Positions 18,627 through 27,782 of a stretch of 64,000 bases of DNA are shown here, one piece after another. How positions within the stretch are numbered: the first letter of the stretch is position 1; each line of letters begins with the position of its first letter. This DNA is from Hyphomicrobiales bacterium (GTDB taxonomy: Bacteria; Pseudomonadota; Alphaproteobacteria; Rhizobiales; Rhizobiaceae): the NCBI GenBank assembly GCA_900473805.1, contig UCMS01000004.1, positions 1-64,000 on the forward strand, in the 5' to 3' direction. Made by a program: the position numbers and the translations under genes. The notes under the pieces were generated by a model. It ran no database searches. It was not told the origin of the DNA and saw only the letters and a program-made list of their open reading frames with translations.

Positions 18627-21239
18627 TTGATCCGACTGCGCCCGCCCCGTTTCGTCCTCGCCCTTTCGCTTGCCACGATTGTCATCACAACGTTGATGGC
18701 GTCATCCGGCCTGCAGGCGCAACAGGACAAGGTCGCTCCGCCGGCACCGGTGGATTCTCAGGCACCCGCGACTGCGGATGAAGGGCAACCGGCACCGTTC
18801 ACGCAGCCCCCAGCAACCGTTGCCCCTGAGGCCCCGGCCCCTGCCGAGCCCGAGCCCTCGCGCGACGAACAGCTTGCGACAGCCGGTGAGCGCTTGGCGG
18901 CTGCCAGGACCCAGCTTGCGACGCTGCGCGATCAAGTCGAGAAGCACCGGCAGGACGACGCGCTTCTCGCGGAATTGAAAGTGAAGGTCGACGCGCTGGT
19001 TCGGGACGTTCTGCAGACGTCCGTCGACCTGCGGCCACGCCTCAACGATATCCAGACACGGTTGACCGAGCTTGGTTCACCGCCGGCCGACGGACAGCCC
19101 CCGGAGCCCGCAAGCGTCACGGACGAACGTGGCCGATTGAACGCCGCCCGTGCGGAAATCAACGCGATCACCGGCCAGGCCGAGGACCTGTCGATCGAGG
19201 CAAAGTCGCTGTCGGACGAGATATCCGACATCAGGCGCGCGCTTTTCACCAATGCGCTCTTTGCCCACACGGATATCGATGCGCAGACATTCGAGGAGGC
19301 GCGGCAGTCCTTCTGGAGTGATGCCGAGCGCGTCAGGCGCAGCATCAGCAGCTGGCTCGTCTTCGTCATCAAGTTCAAGGCAGTGCCCTTGGCGCTTGCG
19401 ATCCTGCTGTCGTTGGCGCTTGCGTCGGTGATCCTGTTCGTCGAGAAGCGGGTATTCAGCGATATCAATCGACGTGACCTTACGGTCGAAGATCCGTCCT
19501 ATATGAGTCGGTTCTCGGTCGCCTTCTGGTCGACCATCCTGCCGTCCATGGCGCTGAGTTTCTTTCTGGCATCGGCCTATTTCCTGCTCGACACCTTTAA
19601 CGTCTTGCGGCCCGATATCGCGCCAATCGCTGCGTCTTTCTTCGCGCTGATCGGGCTGGTCTTCTTCGTCACGGCGGTTTCGCGTGCCGTGCTGGCGCCC
19701 TCGGCACCCAATTGGCGGCTGGTGAAGCTGTCCAACAAGGGCGCGCGGGACGTGAGTATCGCCATTTTCCTGATGGCCCTCGTCAACGGCCTCGACTATC
19801 TGCTGGCGGTCATCAGCGAGACCTTCAGTTCGCCTGTCGTTTTGACCGTGATGAAGAGTCTGGCCTCATCCGTCATCGTCGGCTTTCTGCTGTTCTTCGT
19901 CTCGTTCCTGCGACCGGTTCTGTCGGATAAGGGCGACCCCTTCGCGCCGGGCCGGCCATGGCCGAGGGCGGTGGTCGTCACGCTGCGGGTTATCGGTGTG
20001 CTGCTGATCCTGTCGGCGGGCATTGGCTATATCGGACTGTCGCGGTTCCTTGCCACACAGATCATCGTCACCGGTGCCGTCGTCGCCACCATGTATATCG
20101 GCATTCTCTCCGGCAAGGCGATTTCGGCACCCAACCAGTTCGGCGAGACCAGGGTTGGCCGTTATCTGGCGGGTCGCTTCAAGCTCGGACCCGTTGGTCT
20201 CGATCAGAGCGGCATCGCGGCGGGGTTATTGATTTACGCATTCGCGCTCGTGACCGGCATCCCGCTGATCCTGATGTCCTGGGGTTTTCAGCCGCGCGAC
20301 ATGCAGCTCTGGCTGTTCAATCTGTTCACCGAGATCAACATCGGGACCATCCGCATTTCGATCTTCGGCATTCTCGGCGGCCTGCTCCTGTTCGTTGCCG
20401 GGCTAATGCTCACGCGCTGGTTCCAGAAATGGCTCGATGGCAATGTCATGGCCCGGTCACAGGTCGATGGCGGCGTGCGCAATTCGGTGAAGATGGGGGT
20501 CGGCTATCTCGGTGCCGGGCTTGCGGCGATCGTCGGCATCTCCGCTGCCGGGATCGACCTTTCCAGCCTCGCACTTGTCGCCGGTGCCCTCTCGCTCGGC
20601 ATCGGTTTTGGTCTGCAGAACATCGTCTCGAATTTCGTGTCGGGCCTCATCCTGCTCGTGGAGCGTCCGTTCAAGGTGGGAGACCATGTGATCACCGGCG
20701 TGAACGAGGGCATCGTCAAGCGGATTTCGGTGCGTGCGACCGAGATCGAGACTTTCCGGCGCCAGTCGATCATCGTGCCCAATTCCGAACTGATCAACGC
20801 ACCGCTCGGCAACTGGACCCACCGCAACAAGGTACAGCGCAGTGAGATTCCCGTCAGCGTCGCCTATGACGCCGATCCGCAGGAGGTCATCGACGTCTTG
20901 TTGCAGGTGGTCAACGCTATGCCGGATATCCTGCGCAATCCCGAGCCGCATGTCGAATTCCTCCGCTTCGGTGCGTCCTCACTCGACTTCGAACTGCGGT
21001 TCCATCTCGCCGATATGGGCGAGGGGCTCGGCGTGCGTAACCGGGTGCGCATGGAGATCCTCAGGGCTTTCCGCGCGCGGGGGATCGTCATGCCTTACCC
21101 GCATCAGGATGTCATGCTCCATGTGCGGGAGCAGGATCGCAACGCTCTGCTGCGGCGAAAGTCCAAAACAGAGGCCGAGCGCAAGACGCCTGTCGATGAA
21201 TTGCCAGCAGAGCCGGATGATGACAAACTCCTGCCATGA
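18627..21239 (+). CDS. Large MscS-family mechanosensitive channel with DUF3772 domain
   Basis: This 870-residue inner-membrane channel probably relieves osmotic pressure. It has a signal peptide (cut near residue 30), a Pro/Ala-rich linker, a long periplasmic coiled-coil domain of DUF3772 type (about 70-230), several transmembrane helices (240-600) and the MscS pore helix with ALVAGALSLGIGFGLQNIVSNFVSG (about 650-675), followed by the beta domain and C-terminal vestibule. The start is TTG 18627 by frame and signal-peptide position, with no strong ribosome site. It stands alone between a hairpin and a small secreted protein gene. Confidence 0.9.
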   Translation: MIRLRPPRFVLALSLATIVITTLMASSGLQAQQDKVAPPAPVDSQAPATADEGQPAPFTQPPATVAPEAPAPAEPEPSRDEQLATAGERLAAARTQLATLRDQVEKHRQDDALLAELKVKVDALVRDVLQTSVDLRPRLNDIQTRLTELGSPPADGQPPEPASVTDERGRLNAARAEINAITGQAEDLSIEAKSLSDEISDIRRALFTNALFAHTDIDAQTFEEARQSFWSDAERVRRSISSWLVFVIKFKAVPLALAILLSLALASVILFVEKRVFSDINRRDLTVEDPSYMSRFSVAFWSTILPSMALSFFLASAYFLLDTFNVLRPDIAPIAASFFALIGLVFFVTAVSRAVLAPSAPNWRLVKLSNKGARDVSIAIFLMALVNGLDYLLAVISETFSSPVVLTVMKSLASSVIVGFLLFFVSFLRPVLSDKGDPFAPGRPWPRAVVVTLRVIGVLLILSAGIGYIGLSRFLATQIIVTGAVVATMYIGILSGKAISAPNQFGETRVGRYLAGRFKLGPVGLDQSGIAAGLLIYAFALVTGIPLILMSWGFQPRDMQLWLFNLFTEINIGTIRISIFGILGGLLLFVAGLMLTRWFQKWLDGNVMARSQVDGGVRNSVKMGVGYLGAGLAAIVGISAAGIDLSSLALVAGALSLGIGFGLQNIVSNFVSGLILLVERPFKVGDHVITGVNEGIVKRISVRATEIETFRRQSIIVPNSELINAPLGNWTHRNKVQRSEIPVSVAYDADPQEVIDVLLQVVNAMPDILRNPEPHVEFLRFGASSLDFELRFHLADMGEGLGVRNRVRMEILRAFRARGIVMPYPHQDVMLHVREQDRNALLRRKSKTEAERKTPVDELPAEPDDDKLLP

Positions 21240-21241
21240 AC

Positions 21242-21275
21242 GCCGCATTCAGCCGCCATTCAGGCGGATTGCGGC
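21242..21275. terminator. Nested hairpin after the MscS gene
   Basis: GCCGCA/TGCGGC enclose CCGCC/GGCGG, giving a broken stem directly after the MscS stop. No T-run follows, so this is a weak terminator candidate. Confidence 0.3.
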
Positions 21276-21354
21276 ATAAGAGGGGCATGGCAAATCGGAA
21301 TTCATCCGATGGCATTAGGCAAGGGACGGGGCTTTATGAGGCCCTGCTGCAGGC

Positions 21355-21630
21355 ATGACGATGCGAGTGGTGACGGGTGCGCTTTCCGGAATGATGTCTG
21401 TGCTGGCTGCCGGATCGGCATCCGCTGCGTCGGTGCACAATGCCGGCCCCTCGGCCATCGTGCTCGTCGTGGTCGAGGATGGCAACAAGATGGAGTTGCC
21501 GCTGGACGCCGGTGGCTCGGAAACCATCTGCCCGGCCGGTTGTTTCCTGACGCTCCCTAATGGTGACCGGATCGGCCTCGCCGGCGGGGAGAGTGTCGAG
21601 ATCACCGATGGTGTCGCGACCGTCAAGTGA
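21355..21630 (+). CDS. Small secreted protein of unknown function
   Basis: I do not recognise this 91-residue protein. It has a signal peptide ending near SASAA (about residue 24) and a mature part of about 65 residues rich in Val, Gly and acidic residues, with two cysteines (ETICPAGCF) spaced for a disulfide or metal site. A second ATG at 21361 is possible. Neighbours are the MscS channel and a double receiver protein, neither with an obvious link. Confidence 0.65.
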   Translation: MTMRVVTGALSGMMSVLAAGSASAASVHNAGPSAIVLVVVEDGNKMELPLDAGGSETICPAGCFLTLPNGDRIGLAGGESVEITDGVATVK

Positions 21631-21766
21631 GATGGGCGGTGAGTGATCTCTCCATCGGACAAGCCCGATTTCTTTATATTTGCACCCGCTTAACTATTTT
21701 TCCGGATGCAAGTGCCTGAGAAGCCTCAGTTAACGGTTCCGAAAACGGGTTCTGTTAGATGTCTCT

Positions 21767-21777
21767 GTGTTGAACAC
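21767..21777. promoter_or_regulatory. 11-base palindrome upstream of the double receiver gene
   Basis: GTGTTGAACAC is a perfect inverted repeat with a single central base, 20 bases upstream of the start at 21798. It may be a regulator site; it could also be chance. Confidence 0.3.
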
Positions 21778-21797
21778 GTCACAGAAGGCACCCTCGA

Positions 21798-22622
21798 ATG
21801 GCTATCCTTGGCATATCCGGAATGCAGTATTCCGGGGAAACATTTCCCGACGTCCGGATCATTCTCGGAGAAGACTCGAATGTCTTCACACAAATGATCA
21901 GTCAGCGCCTCAAGGAGTTGATGGGCGTTGATGTCGAGATCTGCAGAACGTTTGAGGACCTCCAGATGGCGAATGAGCTGTCGGATGAGCCGGTGGCGCT
22001 CGCGATTTCCAACATCAATCTTCCGGGTGCGGAGAACGGCGAGGCCCTCGAATATCTGATCGACTGCAATATTCCGACGATCGTCTTCACGGGCACCTTC
22101 CATGATGAGACCCGCGAGAAACTCCTGTCCAAGGATATCGTCGACTACATCCTGAAGGACAATATCTTCGCAGTCGAAATGCTGGCGGAGTCGGTGTATC
22201 GATTTCTGACCAATCATCGCCATCACGTGTTGATCGTCGATGACAGCCCGACAGCGCGCGCGCTTCTGTCCAGCCGTCTGAAACGCTACAATTTCCGAGT
22301 GAGCCTTGCCGAAAGCGGTGCGAAGGCGATCGAGATCCTCAAGGCAAATTCGGATATCGGCCTGGTCGTGACCGATTACAACATGCCCGACATCGATGGT
22401 TTCGAACTGACGCGCCGCATTCGTGCCGTTCGCGGTTCGCACGAACTCAGGATCATCGGCGTTTCTTCCTCGACGAACCGTCTGTTGTCGGCGCGGTTCC
22501 TGAAGGTCGGTGGCAACGACTTCATGCTGCGCCCGTTCATCGACGAGGAATTCTATTGCCGCGTCAACCAGAACCTCGACACGCTGGTTCAGATCAAGGC
22601 CGCTCAGGCGCGCTCGAAATAA
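21798..22622 (+). CDS. Tandem receiver (REC-REC) response regulator, first receiver degenerate
   Basis: This 274-residue protein consists of two CheY-like receiver domains and no output domain. REC1 (about 18-135) keeps the acidic pair (GEDSN), but the phosphoacceptor position is Asn 72 (ISNINLPG). REC2 (about 143-265) has VDDS and Asp 193 in VTDYNMPDIDG, yet the usual Lys before Pro is Arg 245 (MLRPF). It therefore probably signals by protein contact, with REC2 as the only phosphorylated site. No kinase gene is adjacent. It resembles the receiver pair of PleD without the GGDEF domain. Confidence 0.87.
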   Translation: MAILGISGMQYSGETFPDVRIILGEDSNVFTQMISQRLKELMGVDVEICRTFEDLQMANELSDEPVALAISNINLPGAENGEALEYLIDCNIPTIVFTGTFHDETREKLLSKDIVDYILKDNIFAVEMLAESVYRFLTNHRHHVLIVDDSPTARALLSSRLKRYNFRVSLAESGAKAIEILKANSDIGLVVTDYNMPDIDGFELTRRIRAVRGSHELRIIGVSSSTNRLLSARFLKVGGNDFMLRPFIDEEFYCRVNQNLDTLVQIKAAQARSK

Positions 22623-22790
22623 CGGGCAGGGCGGAGCGACGGGGGCTCCCTGGACAAGAAACGTCGAGGACGATCTCCATCATCCGACGCCGTTTTCTGT
22701 CACGCGAACGAACCGTTTGATGCATGGCTCTGGTGAAACGGGAAGGGCTGCCTATATAGGTCACACCCTTCTCAGCTCACCGAGCGCGCC

Positions 22791-23717
22791 ATGCCCCCGA
22801 TCATTTCCATAGATTCCCTCTCGAAGACATATTCAAACGGTTTCAAGGCTCTTGACGATGTCAGTTTCGACATCGAGGAGGGCGAGATCCTTGCGCTGCT
22901 CGGCCCGAACGGTGCCGGCAAAACGACCCTCATTTCGATCATCTGCGGCATGACCAATCCGTCCGAAGGTACGGTGCTGGTGGCCGGTCATGACGTCGTC
23001 AAGGAGTTCCGCAAAACGCGTGGCGAAATCGGCCTGGTGCCTCAGGAACTGACCACGGACATGTTCGAGACGGTGTTCAACACCGTCAGCTTCTCACGGG
23101 GTCTCAACGGCAAGAAGGCCGATCCGGCTCTGATCGATCAGATCCTGCGTGACCTTTCGTTGTACGACAAGCGCGACAATGCGCTGCGCGAACTCTCCGG
23201 CGGCATGAAACGGCGGGTGTTGATCGCCAAGGCACTGTCTCATGAACCGCGCATTCTTTTCCTCGACGAGCCGACTGCGGGTGTCGATGTCGCCTTGCGC
23301 AAGGATATGTGGCAGCTCGTGGAGCGCCTGCGCAAGACAGGTGTGACTATCATCCTGACCACCCACTATATCGAGGAGGCGCAGGAGATCGCCGACCGGA
23401 TCGGCGTCATCGACCATGGTCGGCTGCTCTTGGTTGAAAACAAGGATGCGCTGATGCGCAAGCTCGGCAAGAAGCAGCTGGCCATCAACCTGCCGGAGCC
23501 GATTGCGGAGATTCCAGCCAGCCTTTCCGGCTGGGATCTCACGCTCAACGAGGCGGGAGACCAGCTTCTCCACAATTACGAGCTCGGTACGAACGACGCG
23601 CATATCGGTCGGCTTTTGCAGGCACTGGAAGCCGCCGGCCTTCGCTTCGACGACCTGTCCACCCGCCAGACCTCGCTTGAGGAAATTTTCGTCTCGCTGA
23701 TCGGAGCCAAGGCATGA
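22791..23717 (+). CDS. ABC-2 type exporter ATP-binding protein (NodI-like)
   Basis: This 308-residue ATPase belongs to the daunorubicin-resistance/NodI branch. Walker A is GPNGAGKTT (about 39-47), the signature [15 protein letters not shown], Walker [18 protein letters not shown] and the H-loop [14 protein letters not shown]. The C-terminal part is the usual 70-residue extension of this group. It overlaps the permease gene by 4 bases, and the two form a minimal exporter. The substrate is unknown, and no nodulation genes are present. Confidence 0.92.
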   Translation: MPPIISIDSLSKTYSNGFKALDDVSFDIEEGEILALLGPNGAGKTTLISIICGMTNPSEGTVLVAGHDVVKEFRKTRGEIGLVPQELTTDMFETVFNTVSFSRGLNGKKADPALIDQILRDLSLYDKRDNALRELSGGMKRRVLIAKALSHEPRILFLDEPTAGVDVALRKDMWQLVERLRKTGVTIILTTHYIEEAQEIADRIGVIDHGRLLLVENKDALMRKLGKKQLAINLPEPIAEIPASLSGWDLTLNEAGDQLLHNYELGTNDAHIGRLLQALEAAGLRFDDLSTRQTSLEEIFVSLIGAKA

Positions 23718-24475
23718 ACATCGAAGCGATCAAGTCGATCTATTTCTACGAGATGGCGCGCACCCGTCGGACCCTTTTGCAGAGTGTCATTTCACCGGTT
23801 CTCTCCACAGCGCTGTACTTCATCGTCTTCGGTGCTGCCGTCGGATCTCGGATGCAGGAGGTGGCCGGCGTTTCCTATGGCGGGTTCATCACGCCCGGTC
23901 TGATCATGCTGGCGCTGATTACCCAGTGCATTTCGAATGGTTCTGTGGGCATCTACTTTCCGAAGTTCACGGGGACCATCTACGAGATCCTCTCGGCCCC
24001 CGTCGCCATGGGCGAAATCCTGCTGGGCTATGTCGGAGCGGCTGCAACGAAGGGGATGATGATCGGCCTGATCATCCTGTTCACGGCGATGTTCTTCGTC
24101 GAATTGCACATCGCCCATCCGGTGCTGATGCTGCTGTTCATGATGCTGACCGCCATCACCTTCAGCTTGGCCGGCTTCATCATCGGGGTTCTGGCAAAGA
24201 ATTTCGAGCAATTGAACCTTGTGCCATCGCTCGTGGTCCCCCCGCTCACGTTCCTTGGCGGCACCTTCTATTCCATCGACATGCTGCCGCCCTTCTGGCA
24301 GGCGGTCAGTCATCTCAATCCGGTTCTCTATCTTGTGAGCGGTTTCCGCTGGAGCTTTTTTGAGGTGTCGGACGTCCACCCGCTGATCAGTGTCGGCATG
24401 ATCGGTGTCTTCCTCGCGGCTTGCCTTGCGGTCCTCACCTTCATTTTCCGCACGGGTTACAAACTGCGGGCCTGA
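23714..24475 (+). CDS. ABC-2 type exporter permease (NodJ-like)
   Basis: This 253-residue inner-membrane protein has six hydrophobic segments. The family motif [22 protein letters not shown] (about 172-193) and the end motif [15 protein letters not shown] are typical of ABC-2 permeases. It starts inside the end of the ATPase gene and ends 2 bases before the convergent aspartic protease gene. Confidence 0.92.
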   Translation: MNIEAIKSIYFYEMARTRRTLLQSVISPVLSTALYFIVFGAAVGSRMQEVAGVSYGGFITPGLIMLALITQCISNGSVGIYFPKFTGTIYEILSAPVAMGEILLGYVGAAATKGMMIGLIILFTAMFFVELHIAHPVLMLLFMMLTAITFSLAGFIIGVLAKNFEQLNLVPSLVVPPLTFLGGTFYSIDMLPPFWQAVSHLNPVLYLVSGFRWSFFEVSDVHPLISVGMIGVFLAACLAVLTFIFRTGYKLRA

Positions 24476-24477
24476 GG

Positions 24478-25176
24478 TTAGTCACGCAGCCGCAGTTCGT
24501 CGGTCTGCATCTGCAGCGAGCCGAGCGTCGACAGGAAGCTCATGCCAAGCAGGCTCTGGTCGAGCTTTCCTTCTTCCAGCACCACCGCTGCCACATCTTT
24601 GCGGACGATGGCGCCGAGCCGCAGTTCCGGCAGAAGGAGGGGGGCGGCCTGTGCCTGGCCATTTGCCGTCAGCACGGTACGGGTGAAGGCGAGCCCTGAG
24701 GGATCGATGCCGATCCGCACGGCATCTTCGAAACGCAGGGCGACGGAGCTTGCTCCGGTATCGATGAGAACCGGTACCGATACCGGGCCGATCTCGACAC
24801 TCGTCTCGAAATGTCCGCCTAAGGACTTGTGCACGACCACTTCTTTCGCGCCGTCAGCGGTCGTGACCGTGACTGCGCGTCCTGGCATAAGGCCCGCAAG
24901 CAGACGCTCCCCAACAGCGCGCATGTCGTTGCGATAGAGATATCCGGTGACGAGCGCCATCGCGATCAGCACCCAGATCGACAGTTGCCGCAGGCTTTGG
25001 CCGAGGGAGCGACGACCGAGTACAATGCCGCTCGAGATCATCAACAGGATCGGCAGGGCGACGACAATTCGGCCGACGGCGTCGTTGTCGATACCGAAAG
25101 TCTGACCCCTGTCATGATTGACGACAAGGAGGATGAGGCCGATGGCGAGAATTCCGATGCCGATCAGGAAACGCAT
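24478..25176 (-). CDS. Membrane-bound retropepsin-like aspartic protease (TIGR02281 type)
   Basis: This 232-residue protein has three hydrophobic segments at the N-terminus (4-20, 35-53, 65-82) and a single-lobed aspartic protease domain in the rest. The active site is VLIDTGASSVALR near residue 135, and the second strand motif LLGMSFLSTLG is near the end. One lobe per chain implies action as a dimer, probably in the periplasm. It overlaps the DUF1289 gene upstream by one base. Substrates are not known. Confidence 0.87.
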   Translation of the reverse strand: MRFLIGIGILAIGLILLVVNHDRGQTFGIDNDAVGRIVVALPILLMISSGIVLGRRSLGQSLRQLSIWVLIAMALVTGYLYRNDMRAVGERLLAGLMPGRAVTVTTADGAKEVVVHKSLGGHFETSVEIGPVSVPVLIDTGASSVALRFEDAVRIGIDPSGLAFTRTVLTANGQAQAAPLLLPELRLGAIVRKDVAAVVLEEGKLDQSLLGMSFLSTLGSLQMQTDELRLRD

Positions 25177-25397
25177 CAGCCGCTCTCGCGCTCGCGCTGC
25201 ATGCGGGTGCGGCGGGTTTCTCGTCGCGGTTTGCGCTCGACGGTCTCCAGCCGCGCAGGCAGGCTCGCCATGATCGCCCGACGTTCTTCACCCGTATAGA
25301 ATGTCCAGCGGCCGATCTCGTCACGGGTGCGTCCGCAACCGAAACAGAAGCCGGTCTTGTCGTCTATCGAACAGATCAGGATGCAGGGGGATTCCAT
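25176..25397 (-). CDS. DUF1289 small cysteine-rich protein
   Basis: This 73-residue protein starts with the DUF1289 pattern [20 protein letters not shown] followed by [11 protein letters not shown]. The spaced cysteines suggest a metal or iron-sulfur site. The tail is strongly basic ([14 protein letters not shown]). The function is unknown. It overlaps the aspartic protease gene by one base, so the two are coupled. Confidence 0.88.
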   Translation of the reverse strand: MESPCILICSIDDKTGFCFGCGRTRDEIGRWTFYTGEERRAIMASLPARLETVERKPRRETRRTRMQRERESG

Positions 25398-25431
25398 CGG
25401 GTTCCTTTCGATCTCAGACTATATCGGATGC

Positions 25432-26232
25432 CTAAAGGAGGATGGCAAGGGCAAGGAGAAAGCCGACCTCGGCAACCTGCTGCGAGGCGCCGATGGTGTC
25501 GCCCGTATGGCCCCCGATCTTCGATTTCATCAAGCGGGTGAAGCCGACTGTCAGCAGGCCAGTCGCAACCAGAGCAGCGATTACTGTGCCGAGTGGTCGT
25601 GCGAAGAGACCGAGCAATGCCGTCAGGGCAAGCGCACTGACGAGGGCAATCCTAAGCGCCGCGCCATCCGGGGTGCCGACCGAGGCTGCCACACCATCCG
25701 CCTTTGCCGGTGGCAGTGCCGACCAATGCCATACCATGACCGCGCGGCTCAGGGCCGCGGCAGCAAGCCAGGCGAAGGCTCCAGTGAGTGGTGACTCGGT
25801 CGAAACGACGCCCGCAAGGGCGGCCGCGCGCAGACCGACGGACAGGATCAGTGCGAGCGCGCCATAAGTCCCGATACGGCTGTCTTTCATGATTGCCAGA
25901 GCGCGATCACGGTCGCGCCCACCGCCGAGGCCGTCCGCCGTGTCGCAGAGGCCGTCTTCGTGAAGGGCACCGGTGACCAGGATCTGCAGGGTAAGCGCTG
26001 TGAGGACGGTGACGAAGGGAGGGGCGCCAACGAGGGTCAGCAAGGTCAGCAGAAGCGCTGCAGGCAGAGAGATCACAAAGCCGGCGAGGGGAAAGGCCAT
26101 CACTGTGCGCGAGAGACTACCATCATGATTTTCGAAGTACCTGGCCGAAACAGGAATGCGGCTGAGAAAGCCGATGGCCCTTGCCGTTTCGTTCACCAGT
26201 GTCCGCCCGTCGAGCATCAATGCGCCATCCAT
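25432..26232 (-). CDS. cobS: Adenosylcobinamide-GDP ribazoletransferase (cobalamin synthase)
   Basis: CobS (CobV in Pseudomonas naming) joins adenosylcobinamide-GDP with alpha-ribazole at the membrane, the last step of the coenzyme B12 nucleotide loop. The 266-residue protein is hydrophobic throughout and carries the acidic motif HEDGLCDTADGLGGGRDRDR (about 91-110). A second start at 26217 (MLDGRTL) is possible. It is divergent from cobT, which makes its substrate precursor, with a 110-base shared control region. Confidence 0.95.
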   Translation of the reverse strand: MDGALMLDGRTLVNETARAIGFLSRIPVSARYFENHDGSLSRTVMAFPLAGFVISLPAALLLTLLTLVGAPPFVTVLTALTLQILVTGALHEDGLCDTADGLGGGRDRDRALAIMKDSRIGTYGALALILSVGLRAAALAGVVSTESPLTGAFAWLAAAALSRAVMVWHWSALPPAKADGVAASVGTPDGAALRIALVSALALTALLGLFARPLGTVIAALVATGLLTVGFTRLMKSKIGGHTGDTIGASQQVAEVGFLLALAILL

Positions 26233-26342
26233 TCATATGACGACCGTTGCCGCCGCTTTTTGAGTTGAGACTGGCGAGCGTGGTCAGTATGAGAGATGCC
26301 ACAAAGCCCGATTTGGCTGCAGATTACAAGGAAGCGCATCCC

Positions 26343-27365
26343 ATGACCGTTACCGGCTTGCCATTCGACGATTTCCGCGCCCTGTTGCGCGACCTGCCGG
26401 GTCCCAATACCGCAGCGCTGGTTGCCGCGCGCGATCGCGACCGGATGCTGACCAAGCCGCCGGGGGCGCTGGGGCGCCTTGAAGAAATTGCCATGTGGCT
26501 CGCAGCCTGGACGGGGCGTCCTCCGGCGGTCACCCGTCCGCTGGTGGCGATCTTTGCGGGTAATCACGGCGTTACCAAACACGGCATCACGCCCTTCCCC
26601 TCTTCGGTCACCCAGCAGATGGTGGAAAACTTCGCCGCGGGCGGTGCGGCGATCAACCAGATCTGCGTAACCCATGATCTCGGCCTGAAGATCTTCGACC
26701 TGGCGCTCGACTATCCGACCGGTGACATCACCTGCGAGCCGGCGCTCTCCGAGCGAGACTGTGCCGCAACCATGGCCTTCGGCATGGAGGCGATTGCGGG
26801 CGGTACCGATCTCTTGTGCATCGGCGAAATGGGAATTGGCAACACGACGATTGCCGCTGCCATCAACCTGGCGCTTTATGGCGGCGAGGCGGAAGACTGG
26901 GTCGGCCCCGGTACCGGTTCTGAAGGCGACGTCCTGTCGCGCAAGGTGGCTGCCGTGAAGCAGGCCGTCGAATTTCATCGAGAGCATTTGTCCGATCCGC
27001 TCGAAGTCTTGCGGCGCCTCGGTGGCCGCGAGATCGCGGCCATGGCCGGGGCAATTCTTGCGGCACGCATGGAGAAGATCCCCGTCCTGATCGATGGTTA
27101 TGTTGCGACCGCGGCAGCCGCAATCCTCAAGGCGGCCAATCCGTCTGCGCTTGATCACTGCCTGATTGGGCATGTCTCCGCCGAACCGGGCCACCTGCGC
27201 GCCATCGAGAGGCTGGGCAAGACTCCACTTTTGGCGCTCGGCATGCGGCTCGGCGAGGGAACCGGTGCGGCCCTTGCTGCAGGGATCGTGAAGGCGGCCG
27301 CCGCGTGCCATTCCGGCATGGCGACCTTTGAACAGGCGGGTGTGAGCAACAAGACCCATGGCTAA
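26343..27365 (+). CDS. cobT: Nicotinate-nucleotide--dimethylbenzimidazole phosphoribosyltransferase
   Basis: CobT (CobU in Pseudomonas naming) makes alpha-ribazole phosphate from dimethylbenzimidazole and nicotinate mononucleotide for B12 assembly. The 340-residue product begins GLPFDDFRALLRDLPGPN and ends with the catalytic Glu region RLGEGTGAALA. FAGNHGVTKHGITPFPSSVT is the substrate loop. I chose ATG 26343, preceded by AAGGAAG; the frame opens at 26247. It overlaps dgkA by 8 bases. Confidence 0.95.
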   Translation: MTVTGLPFDDFRALLRDLPGPNTAALVAARDRDRMLTKPPGALGRLEEIAMWLAAWTGRPPAVTRPLVAIFAGNHGVTKHGITPFPSSVTQQMVENFAAGGAAINQICVTHDLGLKIFDLALDYPTGDITCEPALSERDCAATMAFGMEAIAGGTDLLCIGEMGIGNTTIAAAINLALYGGEAEDWVGPGTGSEGDVLSRKVAAVKQAVEFHREHLSDPLEVLRRLGGREIAAMAGAILAARMEKIPVLIDGYVATAAAAILKAANPSALDHCLIGHVSAEPGHLRAIERLGKTPLLALGMRLGEGTGAALAAGIVKAAAACHSGMATFEQAGVSNKTHG

Positions 27366-27780
27366 TCCGAAGAAGAAGGGGGTTGCGGCACCCCGCAAGC
27401 TCGCCGCCGAAACATTCGAGAAAAAGACGGGCGTGGCGCACCTTTTCGCCGCCGGCCAGTATTCGGCGCAGGGCTTCAAGCGCCTGATCCAAGAGGCGGC
27501 TTTCCGTCATGAGATCCTGGCCTTCGTCGCCGGCCTTGGGATCTTTGCCCTGGTCGGAGCGAGCCCGCTGCAGTTTTTGGGCTTTGTCGTGCTGATGCTG
27601 CTGATGTTCTGCGTCGAGGCTCTCAACACGGCAATCGAGGAACTGGTCGACCGGATCTCGCCGGAGATCTCGACGGTTGGCCGGAATGCGAAGGATCTCG
27701 GATCCTTTGCAGTCTTCTGCCTGATTGTCGCCAATGCCGCGTTTTCCGGCTACGTCGTGATCACACGCCTTCTCGGCTGA
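27358..27780 (+). CDS. dgkA: Diacylglycerol kinase (prokaryotic, DgkA)
   Basis: DgkA phosphorylates diacylglycerol to phosphatidate in the inner membrane, recycling lipid left from osmoregulated glucan and lipopolysaccharide modification. The 140-residue protein has three transmembrane helices and the motif CVEALNTAIEELVDRIS followed by NAKDLGSFAVF; the family's usual SAAV is SFAV here. The N-terminal 25 residues are an added basic stretch. Its start overlaps the end of cobT, an unusual partner. Confidence 0.93.
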   Translation: MANPKKKGVAAPRKLAAETFEKKTGVAHLFAAGQYSAQGFKRLIQEAAFRHEILAFVAGLGIFALVGASPLQFLGFVVLMLLMFCVEALNTAIEELVDRISPEISTVGRNAKDLGSFAVFCLIVANAAFSGYVVITRLLG

Positions 27781-27782
27781 GG

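Noticed and set aside
22791..24475. Nodulation genes nodI and nodJ
   Set aside because: The pair is of the NodI/NodJ type, but no nodABC or other nodulation gene is present, so it is described only as an ABC-2 exporter.
26233..26342. Cobalamin riboswitch between cobS and cobT
   Set aside because: The 110-base gap is too short for the full B12 aptamer, and I see no B12-box-like sequence.
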